Shown: piece after piece, positions 21,127 through 34,000 of the stretch | Layout: each line of letters opens with the position of its first letter | Position numbering within the stretch: position 1 is the stretch's first letter | NCBI RefSeq assembly: GCF_022605725.1 | Contig: NC_065550.1 | Span: 7,688,001-7,752,000, forward strand | Length of the DNA: 64,000 nucleotides | Reading direction: 5' to 3' | Source: Anthonomus grandis grandis | Lineage: Eukaryota > Arthropoda > Insecta > Coleoptera > Curculionidae | Notes under the pieces: generated by a model | Databases searched by the model: none | Seen by the model: only the letters and a program-made list of their open reading frames with translations | What the model was told of the DNA's origin: nothing | Translations under genes and position numbers: made by a program

Positions 21127-23947
21127 TACAGGGTGGCCAAATAAGAATGCGAGGTACTGTATCTGGGAAACTATTCATCGTAGAAGCTTGCGATAAAAAA
21201 ATTTATTACTAAAATGGCCAAGAAAATGACCTGGAAAATATTTTCAAGTTTCTAAAATGGCCGCTAGGGGGCGCAACTGCAATCTTGAATCTAGAAACTG
21301 ATGTTTCTGTAAATTTTTCTGAATTAACGTAACAAAAAAATAGCTGATTATTAAAGTAGAGACTAATCCGAACCTTTTTTATTTGAATAGTTTTGCTGTA
21401 TCTCTAAAAATAAAGTGGTGGGGGGTGTTCAAAAGTTGGCTTAAAACACACCCTGTATACTAAAAACGCCTTAGCCGATTTTATCAAACTTGGGCTAGTT
21501 GAAAAGAGCTCTTATTAAGCTACTAAAATTATTATATTTCATGTTTTTTTAGTTTTACATCTTGTCGCTAGAGGGCTTTTTTCGGCTTTCTGACACAAAT
21601 GACTAATTTTCTCAAAAAACTTAAATGCAATGGTATAAATTTTCTTATACAAAAAAATAGCTTAATGACGCCTAAATATGCTTGCGAAAACCGCATCTTA
21701 ATATCTTCATCCTAACCTAAAATTTAGGCCAAAGAAAATTTTATATGGAAATCCCTTAATATTTATAAAAACTACAAAATAATTTATTTCGAATTTCTTT
21801 TATAATGTTAAGTTGTGGCCCTATAAAGGACCGATTTTAAAAAGAAAGGGTTTTAATGCCCCCGTAAATGCTCGAAATGCTGACCATCACGCTCTATGCA
21901 TTGCTGAAGCCTCTCATGGGTAGATAGAACTGCAGCTTCAATTTCGGCTCTCGGTATGGTATGTATTGCATTACGAATGCGGTTTTTCATATCTTCTCTA
22001 GTCGTAGGCTGAGTCTGAAATAAAATGTCCTTTAACCGCCCCCATAAATAGAAATCAAGACAGGTTAAGTCTGGGGATCGCGGAGGCCATGGAAACAGGC
22101 TTCCTCTTCCAATCCACCGCTGTTGAAAAATGTTATTAATATGCTCTCGCACATTCCTAGCAAAATGTGCTGGACAACCATCCAACTGCAAAAACAAATT
22201 TTGCCGGACTTCCAGTGGCACATCTTCCAGCAACAACGGTAATTGATTTACCAAAAAGTCGAAAAAAACATTGCCATTTAGAGATTGCTCAAAAAAATAT
22301 GGTCCAATAATGTTGCCTCCAAGTATACCACACCACACATTTAAACTCCAGCGCCCTTGGTGCTGAACTTCACGCAACCAATGCGGATTTTCTGCAGACC
22401 AATAATGCATGTTATGCAGGTTGACTCTACCGTCACTATTAAATGTGGCTTCATCGGTCTAAAGAATTTTAAATAAAAAATCTCTGTTCTCGCGTATCAT
22501 GCCTAATATCCAATGGCAATAGTCCAACCTACGGTCAAAGTCTGCTTCTTCCAATGCCTGATGTAAATTAACATGATATGGGTGCATTCTATAAATATAT
22601 TAAAAAAAAAGCTGAACTTAAATAAATCCATATATGGCGATGGCTATTAGAATTTACCTATTGTCCTTCAAAATATTTTGAATCGTTATTCTTGATATGC
22701 CTAATTCAAGGGATAATGCTCTTGTGCTAACATGAGGATTTCCTTCAATATATCCCAGTACGCTGTTAATATTGTCCACATTTCTTCTAATTCTTAGCCG
22801 TTGAAACCTAGGCCGAAAACTACCATTGGCTAGTCGCCAAGTTCGCCACTAATCGGGGAAAAAATCTAATATCGCAAGTTCGAGCTTCACGAGCTTCACT
22901 ATCGCATCACTTCGATTTGGATATCGAGCAGCATAAACTCTTTTTGCTACTGCAGCATTTTGAAGACATTCAAAATAAACCGCAAGCATATCAACAGCTT
23001 CATCGTTCGTAAAACGCATTTTGCAAAAACAAAAAATGCTCAAGTAACGTAAAACTTTTGAACTTACTATTGACAATTTGAGGAATGTTTATAATTTGAG
23101 TAGACATTTGTTTTGTTGCATTCCATGGCCTGCTTTCTAATAATTATTTTTTTCGTATTATATCCATAGTGAATATATAACATAAAATAGGTCTGATTTT
23201 TGATATAAGCATTATTAATACTTACCTTTTAGTGATATTAGGTAATATTTTCAAAAATGGTAAATTTTGTTTTCAAAAGTAGTGAATTTTAAAAAATTCC
23301 AAAATAATTAGTAAAAAAAGAAAATAAAATTTAAGGGTATAAAATATTCTTTGGCCTATATTTTAGGTTAGGAACAAGATATCGAGTTGCGGTTTTCGCA
23401 AGATTATTTAGACATCATTTAGCCATTTTTCTATTAAAAAAAAAACATATCAACGCATTTAAGTTTTTTGAGAAAATTAGTCATTTGTGTCAGAAAGCCG
23501 AAAAAAGCCCTCTAGCGGCGAGATGTAAAACTAAAAAAACATGAAATATAATAATATTCGTAGCTTAATAATTAACTAGCCCAAGTTTGATAAAATCGGC
23601 TAAGGCGTTTTTAGTATACAGGGTGTGTTTTAAGCCAACTTTTGAACACCCCCCACCACTTTATTTTTAGAGATACAGCAAAACTATTCAAATAAAAAAG
23701 GTTCGGATTAGTCTCTACTTTAATAATCAGCTATTTTTTTGTTAGGTTAATTCAGCAAAATTTACAGAAACATCAGTTTCTAGATTCAAGATTGCAGTTG
23801 CGCCCCCTAGCGGCCATTTTAGAAACTTAAAAATATTTTCCAGGTCATTCTCTTGGCCATTTTAGTAATAATTTTTTTTATCGCAAGCTTCTACGATGAA
23901 TAGTTTCTCAGATACAGTACCTCGCATTCTTATTTGGCCACCCTGTA
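21127..23947 (-). mobile_element. Long-TIR mariner-like element, 2.8 kb, complete ends
   Basis: TACAGGGTGGCCAAATAAGAATGCGAGGTACTG opens the element at 21127 and is inverted at the right end (…CATTCTTATTTGGCCACCCTGTA, to 23947). The arms are about 590-600 bases each, nearly identical, and include GCCGCTAGGGGGCGCAACTGCAA and a further inward-facing ACACACCCTGTATAC (about 21448) that repeats the terminal motif. A TA borders both ends. Inside is one minus-strand transposase. It is the most complete of the mariner-like elements here. Confidence 0.92.
21853..23019 (-). pseudogene. DD41D-type mariner-like transposase, nearly full length
   Basis: The start at 23019 gives MRFTNDEAVDMLAVYFEC and RVYAARYPNR, the DUF4817-type N-terminal region. 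After a frame break it reads NVDNINSVLGYIEGNPHVSTRALSLELGI and then HPYHVNLHQALEEADFDRR. The first catalytic Asp lies in TDEATF, preceded by an in-frame TAG at about 22460. From 22410 to the stop at 21853 the frame is open: FLQLDGCPAHF (second Asp), RWIGRGSLFPWPPRSPD, CLDFYLWG (third Asp) and RDGQHFEHL. I count 41 residues between the last two Asp residues. Only a few changes separate it from an intact enzyme. Confidence 0.85.
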
Positions 23948-24793
23948 CATCTTATCAACCTATAGATTAAAAACAAAAACGAAAAAATTTTCTTTATTAT
24001 TTTCGAATTTATCGTTTAAAAATCTTTAATTATCTTTAATATACCATAAAACTTACATTATTATAGTTTAAATTTTTCGGATATATCCTTTATTGTTTAC
24101 ATAAAAAAAATTTCTTACATAAAAAAAAATCTTTTTATTAATTATACAGTAAAGAAGCAAAAAAATAAAAGAACAGCTTTTTCGCTCGTTTTTATACTTT
24201 CATTTAATTTTTTTTATATTTGTTGCAAAATATAAAACTATCAAATAAAAAAATCGCAAAAAAAATTTTCAAGTAAAACAAACCTCTTTAAAAATTCATC
24301 AATTATTATTGTCACAGTACCACAGATTTAAAATGTAAAATCTGTGACAGTACCTACTTAGTCAATGAAATTAACCCCGTCGCGTCGGCGTCGCATCGAG
24401 GAAAAAAAAGTGCGTCAGTGGCCGACGAAAGCGATGCTACGATGCGATGATTGAAGCGAAGACCCGGAAGCATACCTACCGACAAAAATTAAGATTTGCA
24501 ACGCAGAGCCACAATCGGAGCGAAATATCCGTTTTCGGCTGAATCGCGAGCAAGCGGCTGCTTTCTCAGTGGGGACAAATGAAATACATTGGAGTGGTTA
24601 TCTGGAGCGTAGCTAGTTAAATCTGTGTCCATAGGTAAGGAAATTCAAAATGTCAATGAATATTGTAAAATGATAAAAAAAAGAAATACTCCAAAAACAT
24701 ACTAATACAAATTATATTACATTAATTTTGTTTTATCACGATAAAATAATAATATTAACAAATTCAAATACAAACCAAAGAAAATGTAACTTT
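23948..24793. other. Downstream flank of CSN1, including a GC-richer island
   Basis: The stretch next to 24794 should hold the CSN1 3' UTR (read leftwards); an AATAAA on the minus strand lies at about 24132-24137. A small hairpin (CCACAGATTTAAAATGTAAAATCTGTG) is at about 24319-24345. Bases 24375-24600 are much richer in CG than the surroundings (GTCGCGTCGGCGTCGCATCG type words) and show no coding match. Confidence 0.5.
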
Positions 24794-25009
24794 TTAAACA
24801 CGGGCGGTACTATGCCCACTAGAAACGGCAGGCATCTGAGGAGTCGCCCCTTCGCCTTGTTCCCTAGGAGGGCTTTGGACCTGTAGCCTACTTCGCAGCA
24901 CTGCGGCTCTCAGGACCAACATTCTAGCCCTTCGAAATTGCTCTTTACCAACTGCGAGGCCTCTTTCGAAGGTCGCACCTCTTTGGTCTGCATCTCTTGC
25001 AAATAAGAC
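24794..25009 (-). CDS. CSN1: CSN1 terminal coding exon 7
   Basis: Acceptor TTTGTTTCAG before 25009; starts [23 protein letters not shown], continues [24 protein letters not shown] and ends in a variable tail with a TAA at 24794-24796. The ARDxDQR and LRAAVLR ... SPPRE phrases match the end of animal CSN1 closely, which ties this distant exon to the gene. Confidence 0.96.
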   Translation of the reverse strand, partial: VLFARDADQRGATFERGLAVGKEQFRRARMLVLRAAVLRSRLQVQSPPREQGEGATPQMPAVSSGHSTARV

Positions 25010-28000
25010 CTGAAACAAACAAAAATTCAAATTCCGCTGTAGCCGGTGCGAAAGTGAGAAACGAGGAGGGTGAAAGGGCTAACTTTAGACCTTGGGGTAC
25101 TGACTGATGTCGATAGGAGAGTAGCACAAGAAACAACAGGATAGCACAAGAAATACACAGCAAATCTTATCTTAGAATGAGAAGGGTGAGGGCGAGTCTC
25201 CAGCACCCAAAAACGAGGAACTACAGAAATCTTCCCGATCCACCAGGATTCGAGGTGTATTGGTGGGCCTGCTTTCCATAACACGGAAAAACTGTATAAT
25301 GCAAAAAATCGTAGAAAGAAAACGCTAGAAAAAGCTAAAAGGACATGACTTAGTAGTAGTAGGCGCATATGCATCTTCTGAAAATGAGAAAAAGACGGGG
25401 AAAAGGAAACGTTTTAGTACGATTTGACAGACTTTGTAGGGCGTATTGGACTAGGAAGGTAATAATTCTACGATGTGATCTAAATGCTAAAACTGAAAGG
25501 GAAGTAAATAGCAAAATGATCGTCGGTTCGTTTGAATAAGAAAAAGTAAATAAAAACGTAAAAGATTAATTAGTTTTGCGCTCATATGAATATAAAGATA
25601 CTGAACGGATACTATCAACACAAGGATATCCATAAATTCACGTGGATCCACCCAACCAGAAAGTTAAATTCAATAATCAATTAGTGTATGCAGGGAAAAC
25701 TCCAAAATACAGGTTAATAACGTTAGGGTCACTACTATTTAAATTTAAAGGTAGTCAAAACGAAATAAAGATGAAAGTGCAATGACACTGCAAGGCATCC
25801 AATTTAGGAGGTAAGATCTACAAAGCTTTGAAAATAAATCTACCTAATTTCTATATCGAAGGAGGCTGAACGATTCACGTCGCAACACACCTCCACCCAC
25901 AGCAAACAGGTGTCAAATTGGTTTAGGAGCACCAACGTGCAGACTGGAAGTTATAGGGACACTGTGGCGGATATGAAAATGTCGGTAACAGACCATAGGT
26001 ACCCGGAAACAGGGTAGGCTGAAGAACAGTTTGGAAGGGGTTGAGCTTCAAGCTATTGAAGCCAAGGACCTTGCCAAAATACCAAAGGTCATCGGCTGGT
26101 TCTCCGACCATGCCGAAGAAGAAAGGGTCAGAATCCGCCTCAAAGGACAGAACCCGGACTTGAAGACCGAAGACTGGCACCTCCTGAGCCACAAGACAGA
26201 GGAGAAACGGTAAACCCTGGCCTACTCACTGGATGCAGCATCATTCAAGGCCCTGGGAAAGGAGGCTTCAGAGTCTGCTACCAAGTCTGCGAAGGGTGAC
26301 CATCAAACAACTAAACCCAGGAAAGCCAAAGAATGAGGGTCGTACAAATCAACCTGCACCGCAGTAGGGCAGCATTTGCTGCACTCTGTAGGGCAATGTA
26401 GTAGCTTAACATTGCTAATTCAAGAGTCCCGGACCAACAAGCAGGTAATAAGAGGTCTTGGGATTGTCGACGTCGGAACGCTTATGCCGCTTATTACGCT
26501 TATCCCGAAGGACTTTATAATCGGATCGGCATACCTTCCCTATGATGAGCCAAGGCCTCCACCAACAGAGGCGGTAGAGAAACTAGTTAGAAGCTGCAGA
26601 CTATCAGGAACTGAGCTGACTCATGTGATGCAAATGCACATCATCACATTTGGGGAAGCACCAATAAAAACCCCAGAGGTGAGTCACTATTTCAATTTAG
26701 AATGGCAAACAACTTAGATATTGTAAACAAAGGTAATCACTTCACTTTTGTAACAAGACAAAGAAGTGAGATTATAGACTTAACGGTATGTACAAATTAC
26801 ATAAATAATTCTATTAAAAACTGGCATGTATCCATGGAGGAGAGTTGCTCGAACCATAGATACATTTGTTTTCAAATTACGGGGTCCGGGAAATAACAAC
26901 TTATCGAAATCCGAAAAGAACCGATTGGGGTAACTTTAAAGTAGATCTCGATCGCGAGCTAGAGCGGATTAGTGTAAAGATAAGTGACACAAACAAGCTA
27001 AATGAAAACGTGGAGAAACTGAGTGACACAATCGTTAAGCGCTACGAAAATAACAGTCCGGAAATCAAAAGGATTGCATCTAGAAAAACCGTGTGGTGGA
27101 GCAAAGACCTTAAAAAGATGAGGAGGACTGTTAGAAAATAATTTAACAAAGACAATTACAGCGGAGAATGGAAAACGTATAGGACATCTCTAACTGACTA
27201 CAATAAGCGGCTAAGGCAGGCAAAAAAGGACTCTTGGAGAAAGTAATTCGAAGGATTGGGAAAGCGTTCCAGACTGTGCTAGACTCTAAAAGGTTCTTTC
27301 CAAGGAGCAAGGCTGCACGATTAGCTTCTACGCAATGGCGATGGTGAATATACAATCACAGGAAAAGAGACACTGACCGAACAGGAACGGCGTCAATATA
27401 AAGCACGTAGAGAGGACTGGGAAGCTGCCAAAAAATTTGTGACATTTGAGAAGATCAAATGAGCCAGCTCGAACTGAAACAACTGTATGAATGAATGAAA
27501 CTCATTTGAGCCCTACAAATCTGCTGGCCCAGATGCAATGCAAGAAGGGCCAGAAGTATTTATAAATAAACTGACTGAGATCTTAAGGGCCAGTCTAGCT
27601 TATGGATATATCCCTTTGAGATGGAGGCCGGAACGGGTTGCTTTTAGACCCAAGCCTGGAAATACTGACTACTCTCAAGCCAAATCTTTCAGACCGATAA
27701 GTCTTATGGCTTCTGAAGACACTAGAAAAACTGTTCGACAAACACATTACAACTCTCGCTCGACAATCACACATTAGGGATGGAGCATTGGTTGAAAACC
27801 CTCTGCTGCAAGACCAATGTGCTTCGTAACTAAAGGCTTGTAACTATGGCAGAGAAGACTCTGGAAACCAAAAAGGTGTTACTAGCTGCCTTCCTGGACG
27901 TCGAAGAAGCTTTTGACAATACACCATTCGAGTTTATTACAAGGACCGCAGGAGAACCAGAGACTGCATGCTTAGAAGCAGAACAATAAGATGCAAACTG

Positions 28001-31000
28001 CTGAATGAAACTCTGAAAGCCTTTGTAACTCGTGGATGTCCACAGGGAGGTGTTCTGTCGCCTATCCTGTGGTGTATGGTGATGAACGGGCTGCTATTAA
28101 AACTAAGGGAAAAAATGCTTTAGAACTTTGGGATATACAGATGACTTGGTGATACCACTCCAAGGAAAATTCAATACAACTGTGAGAGAAAGAATGTAAA
28201 CTGCTCTGAACACCGTGAAAAACTGGACAGAGAGGGAAGGTCTTAAGATCAGTCTCCTTAAATCCGCAATTATACCATTTACCAAAAGACGAAAGATTGA
28301 GGACCTTGGGCCACTATTCTTGCATGGTAAAGAAATTCCTATGCTGGGAGAGATAAAATATCTGGATGTTATTTTCGACTCCAAATTAAGCTGGAACCAA
28401 CATCTCGACAAAATAACTACTATAACTTATCCTGCACTAACGTGGTGGCCAAAATCCCTACAGTAAGAGCAAGGCATAAGTTAAGCAAAATACAAAGGCT
28501 CGCATGTCTAAGCATAACAGGAGCCGTGAAATATACACCAACCGCATACATAGAAGTCCTTCGTAATCTCCCACCATTACAATTGGTGATTCAAGGGGAA
28601 GCAAAGCTGGGACTGGAGCGAATGCGAAAATTGAGCGAATGCGAAATTAAAGTTTAATATCCAACAAGAAAACAATAGAATGACAGTAACCGCCGACCAG
28701 ACGTAGATCTTATTTGGTACACAGATGGATCCAAGACCGACAAGGGAACGGGAGCTCGAATTTTTTGAAAAAAAACCTAAGCACGAAACGTCCCATCCAC
28801 TTGGAAGACATGCCATAGTTTTTCAGACAGAAATATTTGCGATACTAGAATATGGTAGGGAAAACATTAGGAGAGCATACACTATCCGCCTAAGAGCCTT
28901 ATTGAATCCTAGGATGTAACTTTCCAAAGAAACTGAAAACCTTAGGAGACCGCAATTAAATTAGGCTTATATGGGTTCCGGGTTATACAGGTATTTCAGG
29001 AAATGAAAAAGCCGATGAACTTGCAAGAAAAGGCTCTACGGCACCTTACATCGGATCAGAACCTGCACCGGGAGTGCCAAGAAGTACACACGGCAGTGAG
29101 ATCAGGGACTGGGTGAAAAGAAAACATGATGGATGTTCACTGGACAGAATTGAGACAGGTGAAGAGAGAAAACATGTTTATGAATTTTATAATAGACGGA
29201 AACGTGACTAGAGATCTTCTTACATTTGGGAGGAACAAACTCAGAACCTTTATAGGTATCAGAACTTCTAAGATTAAAAGTTCAACAAATTCCTCGTGAG
29301 TCATAAAATTAAATTAATATAATATAATAAAATTAATTAAACAAAACGGATGTTCCAGCTTCTCCGTCGTACAATTGTACTTTGAACCGCCTCCTTTACA
29401 TACACAAACCACTGGTGGAGGCGCTGGGCATCGAGAGAGTCTAGATTATGATGATTTTATCACCTGTTTGTCGCTCGACACTCTTCTGGAAGAACGGTCG
29501 TTTTTTGTGGCGCTTGCAAGCAAAAAATAGGGAAAAACAACTACAGAATAGCTTGTAATGGACAATGTGAAAGATGATTTCACGTTTCCTGTGCATTATT
29601 AAGTAGGGGAAGTAAAAAAACAAAAAGCGAAAAGAATTTGTTTGCTACTATAAGGACTGCAAGAGTAAGGCTAAGAAACCTCTTTCTTGCTTCCAAAATA
29701 TAGAAAGTCTACTTTTGACGTCTACTGAAGATGAAGAAAGAGCATCGTTTTGTAAGCAAACCAGTCAACGCAAAACTATGTATGAAGATCAAACTAAACA
29801 AAAGTGCAGTGCTATAGCCCAGAGGAAAAACAAAAATATTTCAAAATCGAGATCTTAGGTGCATAAACTAAAAGACCTGCCTCAATAAAGAAGTCTGTGG
29901 AGCTTCGCAATAAATTGACTGAAGTTCTAAAAAATACTCTGAAAAAACAAAATTAAACAAAACAAGAAAATTAGAAAGCATTATAAACTAAAGAAGGTTG
30001 TTATAATGGAAAATTAAATGTTATTTATAATTGTTACCTTTAATTCTTCAAAATTAAGAGATCTAGCTATTGAATATAGGGGAAAAGGTTAAAGAATGTA
30101 AACTCTTCTAACTATTGGGTATGGTCAATATGTATATGGGTATACCCAATAGTTGGCTGGTATGCTTTGACCACAGCATAAAGAAACCAGCAGTCTCACT
30201 CCGCTCGAAAATGTAAGCGAACTAATAGCATCCTTAGCCATGCCGCAGCCATGTTCTCCGGATGCCGAGCTCACTGTTTATCGAACTGTGTTCATAGGTG
30301 TATCGCCTAGTTCAGCGCCGTACTTAGTGACTATTTTAATAGCATTTTTACAAAGCGTAGCGTTTTTTATCAAAACTTTTGTATTAAAAGAGGGGTATGT
30401 CAAAAATTATTAATGAAGCAAAATAATTGACTTTGCCAAAGTTTTTAATAGCTGCAAATTTGGCTGTATGGCATAATTAAGCATCAATTAAAGTTGCAGC
30501 AATGTAATATTTTTTTTTTGGATTTTTAAGGACATTATTTATATTTCTGCCATTTTAACAGTGTTGCCATATTTAAAAGAGTTGCAAAATTGTATACTTT
30601 TACTTTAGTTGGTACTTAATAATATAACAAAAATTCGCAGATGTTAGAATTGTTTTGAATTTTTGCCAACTATTTGTCTTTATTTATTGGCCTAAGAGTG
30701 TCTATTTGTTTTGAAATATTTGAAAAAAATATGAAAAAAGTATTATTTTCAATAAAAACTTAAATACAGTTAAGCACAAAAAAGTTATGACCTTATGAAA
30801 GAGAAAAGGATGTCGCAGACAGCGCCCCCTGCATTGTACACTCAATTTGTTAAAAAAATAAATTTCTCGACCTAAAAAACCCCTAACTACAAATTTTTGT
30901 GAAAAAAAGTACAAACACAAACCAAAAACTTTTGTTAAAGTTATTGGGGAAAAACAAAAAAAAAGTTTTAAGTTTAACACCCTGTATCTCAGTTAATATC

Positions 31001-34000
31001 AACTTTTGGATATAGGTAAATATAGTTAAATCGTAATATTTTTACATCAGGAGTCTGTGGTTTTTCCATGTACCATAATTAGCGGACACCCTGTATATGA
31101 CGTATAGGACAATTTAAACAAGATTTTACTCACTTTACACACTTCCCAGGGTGTGTAAAGGTTCACTTTTTAAGCACTAGTGCGTAAAAAAACTTTTTTA
31201 GGCAGACTTAATTTGGCGTTTATTTGATATTTAATTTATAATTTGTCAAAAAATGTTTTGACGTTTTTCTTACTGTAATGTCGTTTAAGTGCGTAAAGTA
31301 ATTTGGTATTTTAGACTTTTTTATGTTTTCTTCAGTAGGAGAAAAAAGTTAGCATGTTAATAGGAATTGACAAATTTCCCATTCATAAAAAAGGATCATT
31401 TTACAACTTGTTACATAAATAACTATTTTTTTTTAGATAAAAGTTAGAATATACTTTATATTTGAAAAACGGTTTCAACGTTACGGTCCCAGATAACATT
31501 TGTCTAGAGCATTTTTCGGTTCGCAACGTCTTTTCCAAGTTAAAACCTATTAAGACCTGTTCGCGAACTTGACTTCTGAACACCCTTTTGAGAAAAACAA
31601 TTATGAATCTGACACCAATACACTTATTAACTGGTTTTAAAAAATTTAAGAAGTTCCTTACTTTATTATGTGAATCAATCCTGGCCTGAATCTGGCCATC
31701 CAAAATCAGTCTCATAAGTTCATCTTCTAAAGCTGGAACACTCCTGCCAAACGCCTGAGCCATTCTTCGTAAATCAGCTGACATATAGGGGCTAAAAGTT
31801 TTAAATAATAAAAATAAAACATAAAAAATATAAATAAAAAAACAAAACCTGAAATACTGAACTAAAGCCCTGCTTCTAATCTGAGCATATAAAGCCGGAA
31901 CATGTGGTGCAAGATAAAGATCCAGTAGAAGAGCATCCTTCATTTCATCTAATAATTTTAAGCAAGCTGCATATCTAGATTCATAGAATTTGAATATGGC
32001 ATCTCTGAGAGCAGGCTCCAGCTCCAAAAATGGCTTAAAACCTGAAGAAGTGAATTATTAAAAGGCACTGATTCGGTAAAAATATTTGTTCCTACTTCCA
32101 TTGTTAACGACATTTTTTTGTAATTCAGGCCTATCAAACGTTGCTAGGGCGCAAAGACCTCCATAAACTGCAACATTATTTGGAGATAGCAGCTCTGGGA
32201 AGTCACAGTGGTCCAAACTAGCCTAAAAAATTATAGTAGCAGTTTTCATACATCTAACGAGAAGAGTTTTTTATGTTCAGACTTAATAAAATGGCGATAC
32301 GAAATAAAATTTGAGAAAAAAATTATTATAAAAGAATGCGATCATATTAAATACCTTGGAATACAGGAATAGAGTTTAATCGCAATTTAAAGGGTACTAC
32401 GATATCAATACATTAATAAAAGGCCTAAGAAAGCTCCTCTTCATGTAAAGAAACGGCCAGTATCTCAACGAAAAACAGTTAAAATCTTCATATTTTGCTT
32501 TTGATCAGTAAACACTTTTAACAATTAAAAAACATCAGCATATAAAAATAAATTCTGATGTTCATTAATCATAATCATAACAAAAGACTTATAAAAGAAG
32601 GGAAAATTTGGAAACCACTAATGGTTTAAAGTTTTATAATACTCAAGTTAGCGGGGGGTTTTTAAATAAGGGGCAAAAACCCTTATTTATGACGTACTCA
32701 GTCAGCAGGTATCAAAAAAATTAATAAGATCCAGTTTAAACAAAATTAATGGGTTGTACATACAGTAGTTTCATTTAAAAAACACCTTTAACAAGTTTGT
32801 TTTAATACGGATCATATAAATAAATAAGTCATTCTCATCAATGCGGATGAAACTCAAATTTATTTATCATTTCCTGCTTTAGATATAATGCACCCCGCGG
32901 CGAGCATCAATTCTGATTTTTTAGTAATTTCATAAATATCTACACATCAATCATCTTGTTTAAAAAATTCAAAATATAAGTTTCTGTTGATTGCATCACA
33001 GCCCCCTAAGAGTTTTGAAGTTAAATTTGAGGACATAATTTTAGCTCTTTCTGCATATAAAAAAAGGTGTTGGGATTGACAATAAATTGATCTTTGAAAA
33101 TGATGTGTCTCATTTACTTTAAAATGTTTACCTACTTGAAAGTAGGACTATTATAAAGGGTGTTTTTTTAGAGGCGGAGAACTTTAAATTGAAATTAAAC
33201 ACAAAATATTTTATTGATATGGACGAATTTGCTTTCATATTAAATAATTTTTTTGACATTAATATTTAAAAATTATTTCGGGCATGTGACCCCCACGGCT
33301 GGCGCGTACGTGGCGTAATCTAGAGGTCCAATTTTCACACACTCTTTCCAGTACTGCAGGCTGTATTGCGGCAATCACGCGTCGTATGTTGGCTTTCAAG
33401 TACTCAAGTGTTTCGGGTTTATCAGCGTAGACATGCGACTTAACATAGCCCCAAAGAAAATAATCTAATGGCGTCAGTCGCACGAACGAGCTGGCCAGTT
33501 TACAGGTCCATTCCTTGAAATTATTCGTTGCTCGAATGTCTCTTGCAGTAAATTAATTGTTTGGCGCGCTGTATGGCACGTGGCACCGTCCTGCTGAAAC
33601 CACATTTCTGTATCGCTCACCGTTTACTGTAACGTTCTGACCATCAGCATTTCTGAAGACATAAGGACCAATGATTCCACCGGCCCATAAAGCGCACCAA
33701 ACGGTTAGTTTTTCTGGATGTAACGGTTTTTCGCTAATAGCTCGTGGATTCTCATTCCCCCCAAATTCGGCAATTCTGCTTGTTTACATAGCCATTTAAC
33801 CAAAAGTGTGCTTCATCACTGAACAAATTTTTCATATGAAATCGTGAATCAACAGCAATCTTTCCTTCCGCCCATTCAGCTAATGTACGGCGCAAAAGAT
33901 GATCCTGGGGTTTCAACTCCTGGACAAGTTGAATTTTATATGCTCGCAATCCGAGATCTTTGCGCAAAATTTTCCATAAAGTGGATGGACATAAGTTCAC

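Larger units (their letters stand above)
25925..29450 (+). mobile_element. LOA/I-like non-LTR retrotransposon, degenerate, in CSN1 intron 6
   Basis: Runs antisense to CSN1. From left to right: the C-terminal part of ORF1 (about 25925-26330), an apurinic-type endonuclease (26335-26900), RT (27480-28660) and RNase H (28700-29100), then an AT-rich 3' tail to about 29450. Many stops and frameshifts. RNase H downstream of RT is typical of the I, LOA and R1-related clades. Confidence 0.8.

Noticed and set aside
24319..24345. Small hairpin as a transcription terminator
   Set aside because: Eukaryotic context. No function can be assigned to a 10-base stem here.
25027..25374. Open frames on the minus strand next to CSN1 exon 7
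   Set aside because: They run across the acceptor of exon 7 and are intron sequence. The spliced CSN1 model explains the locus.
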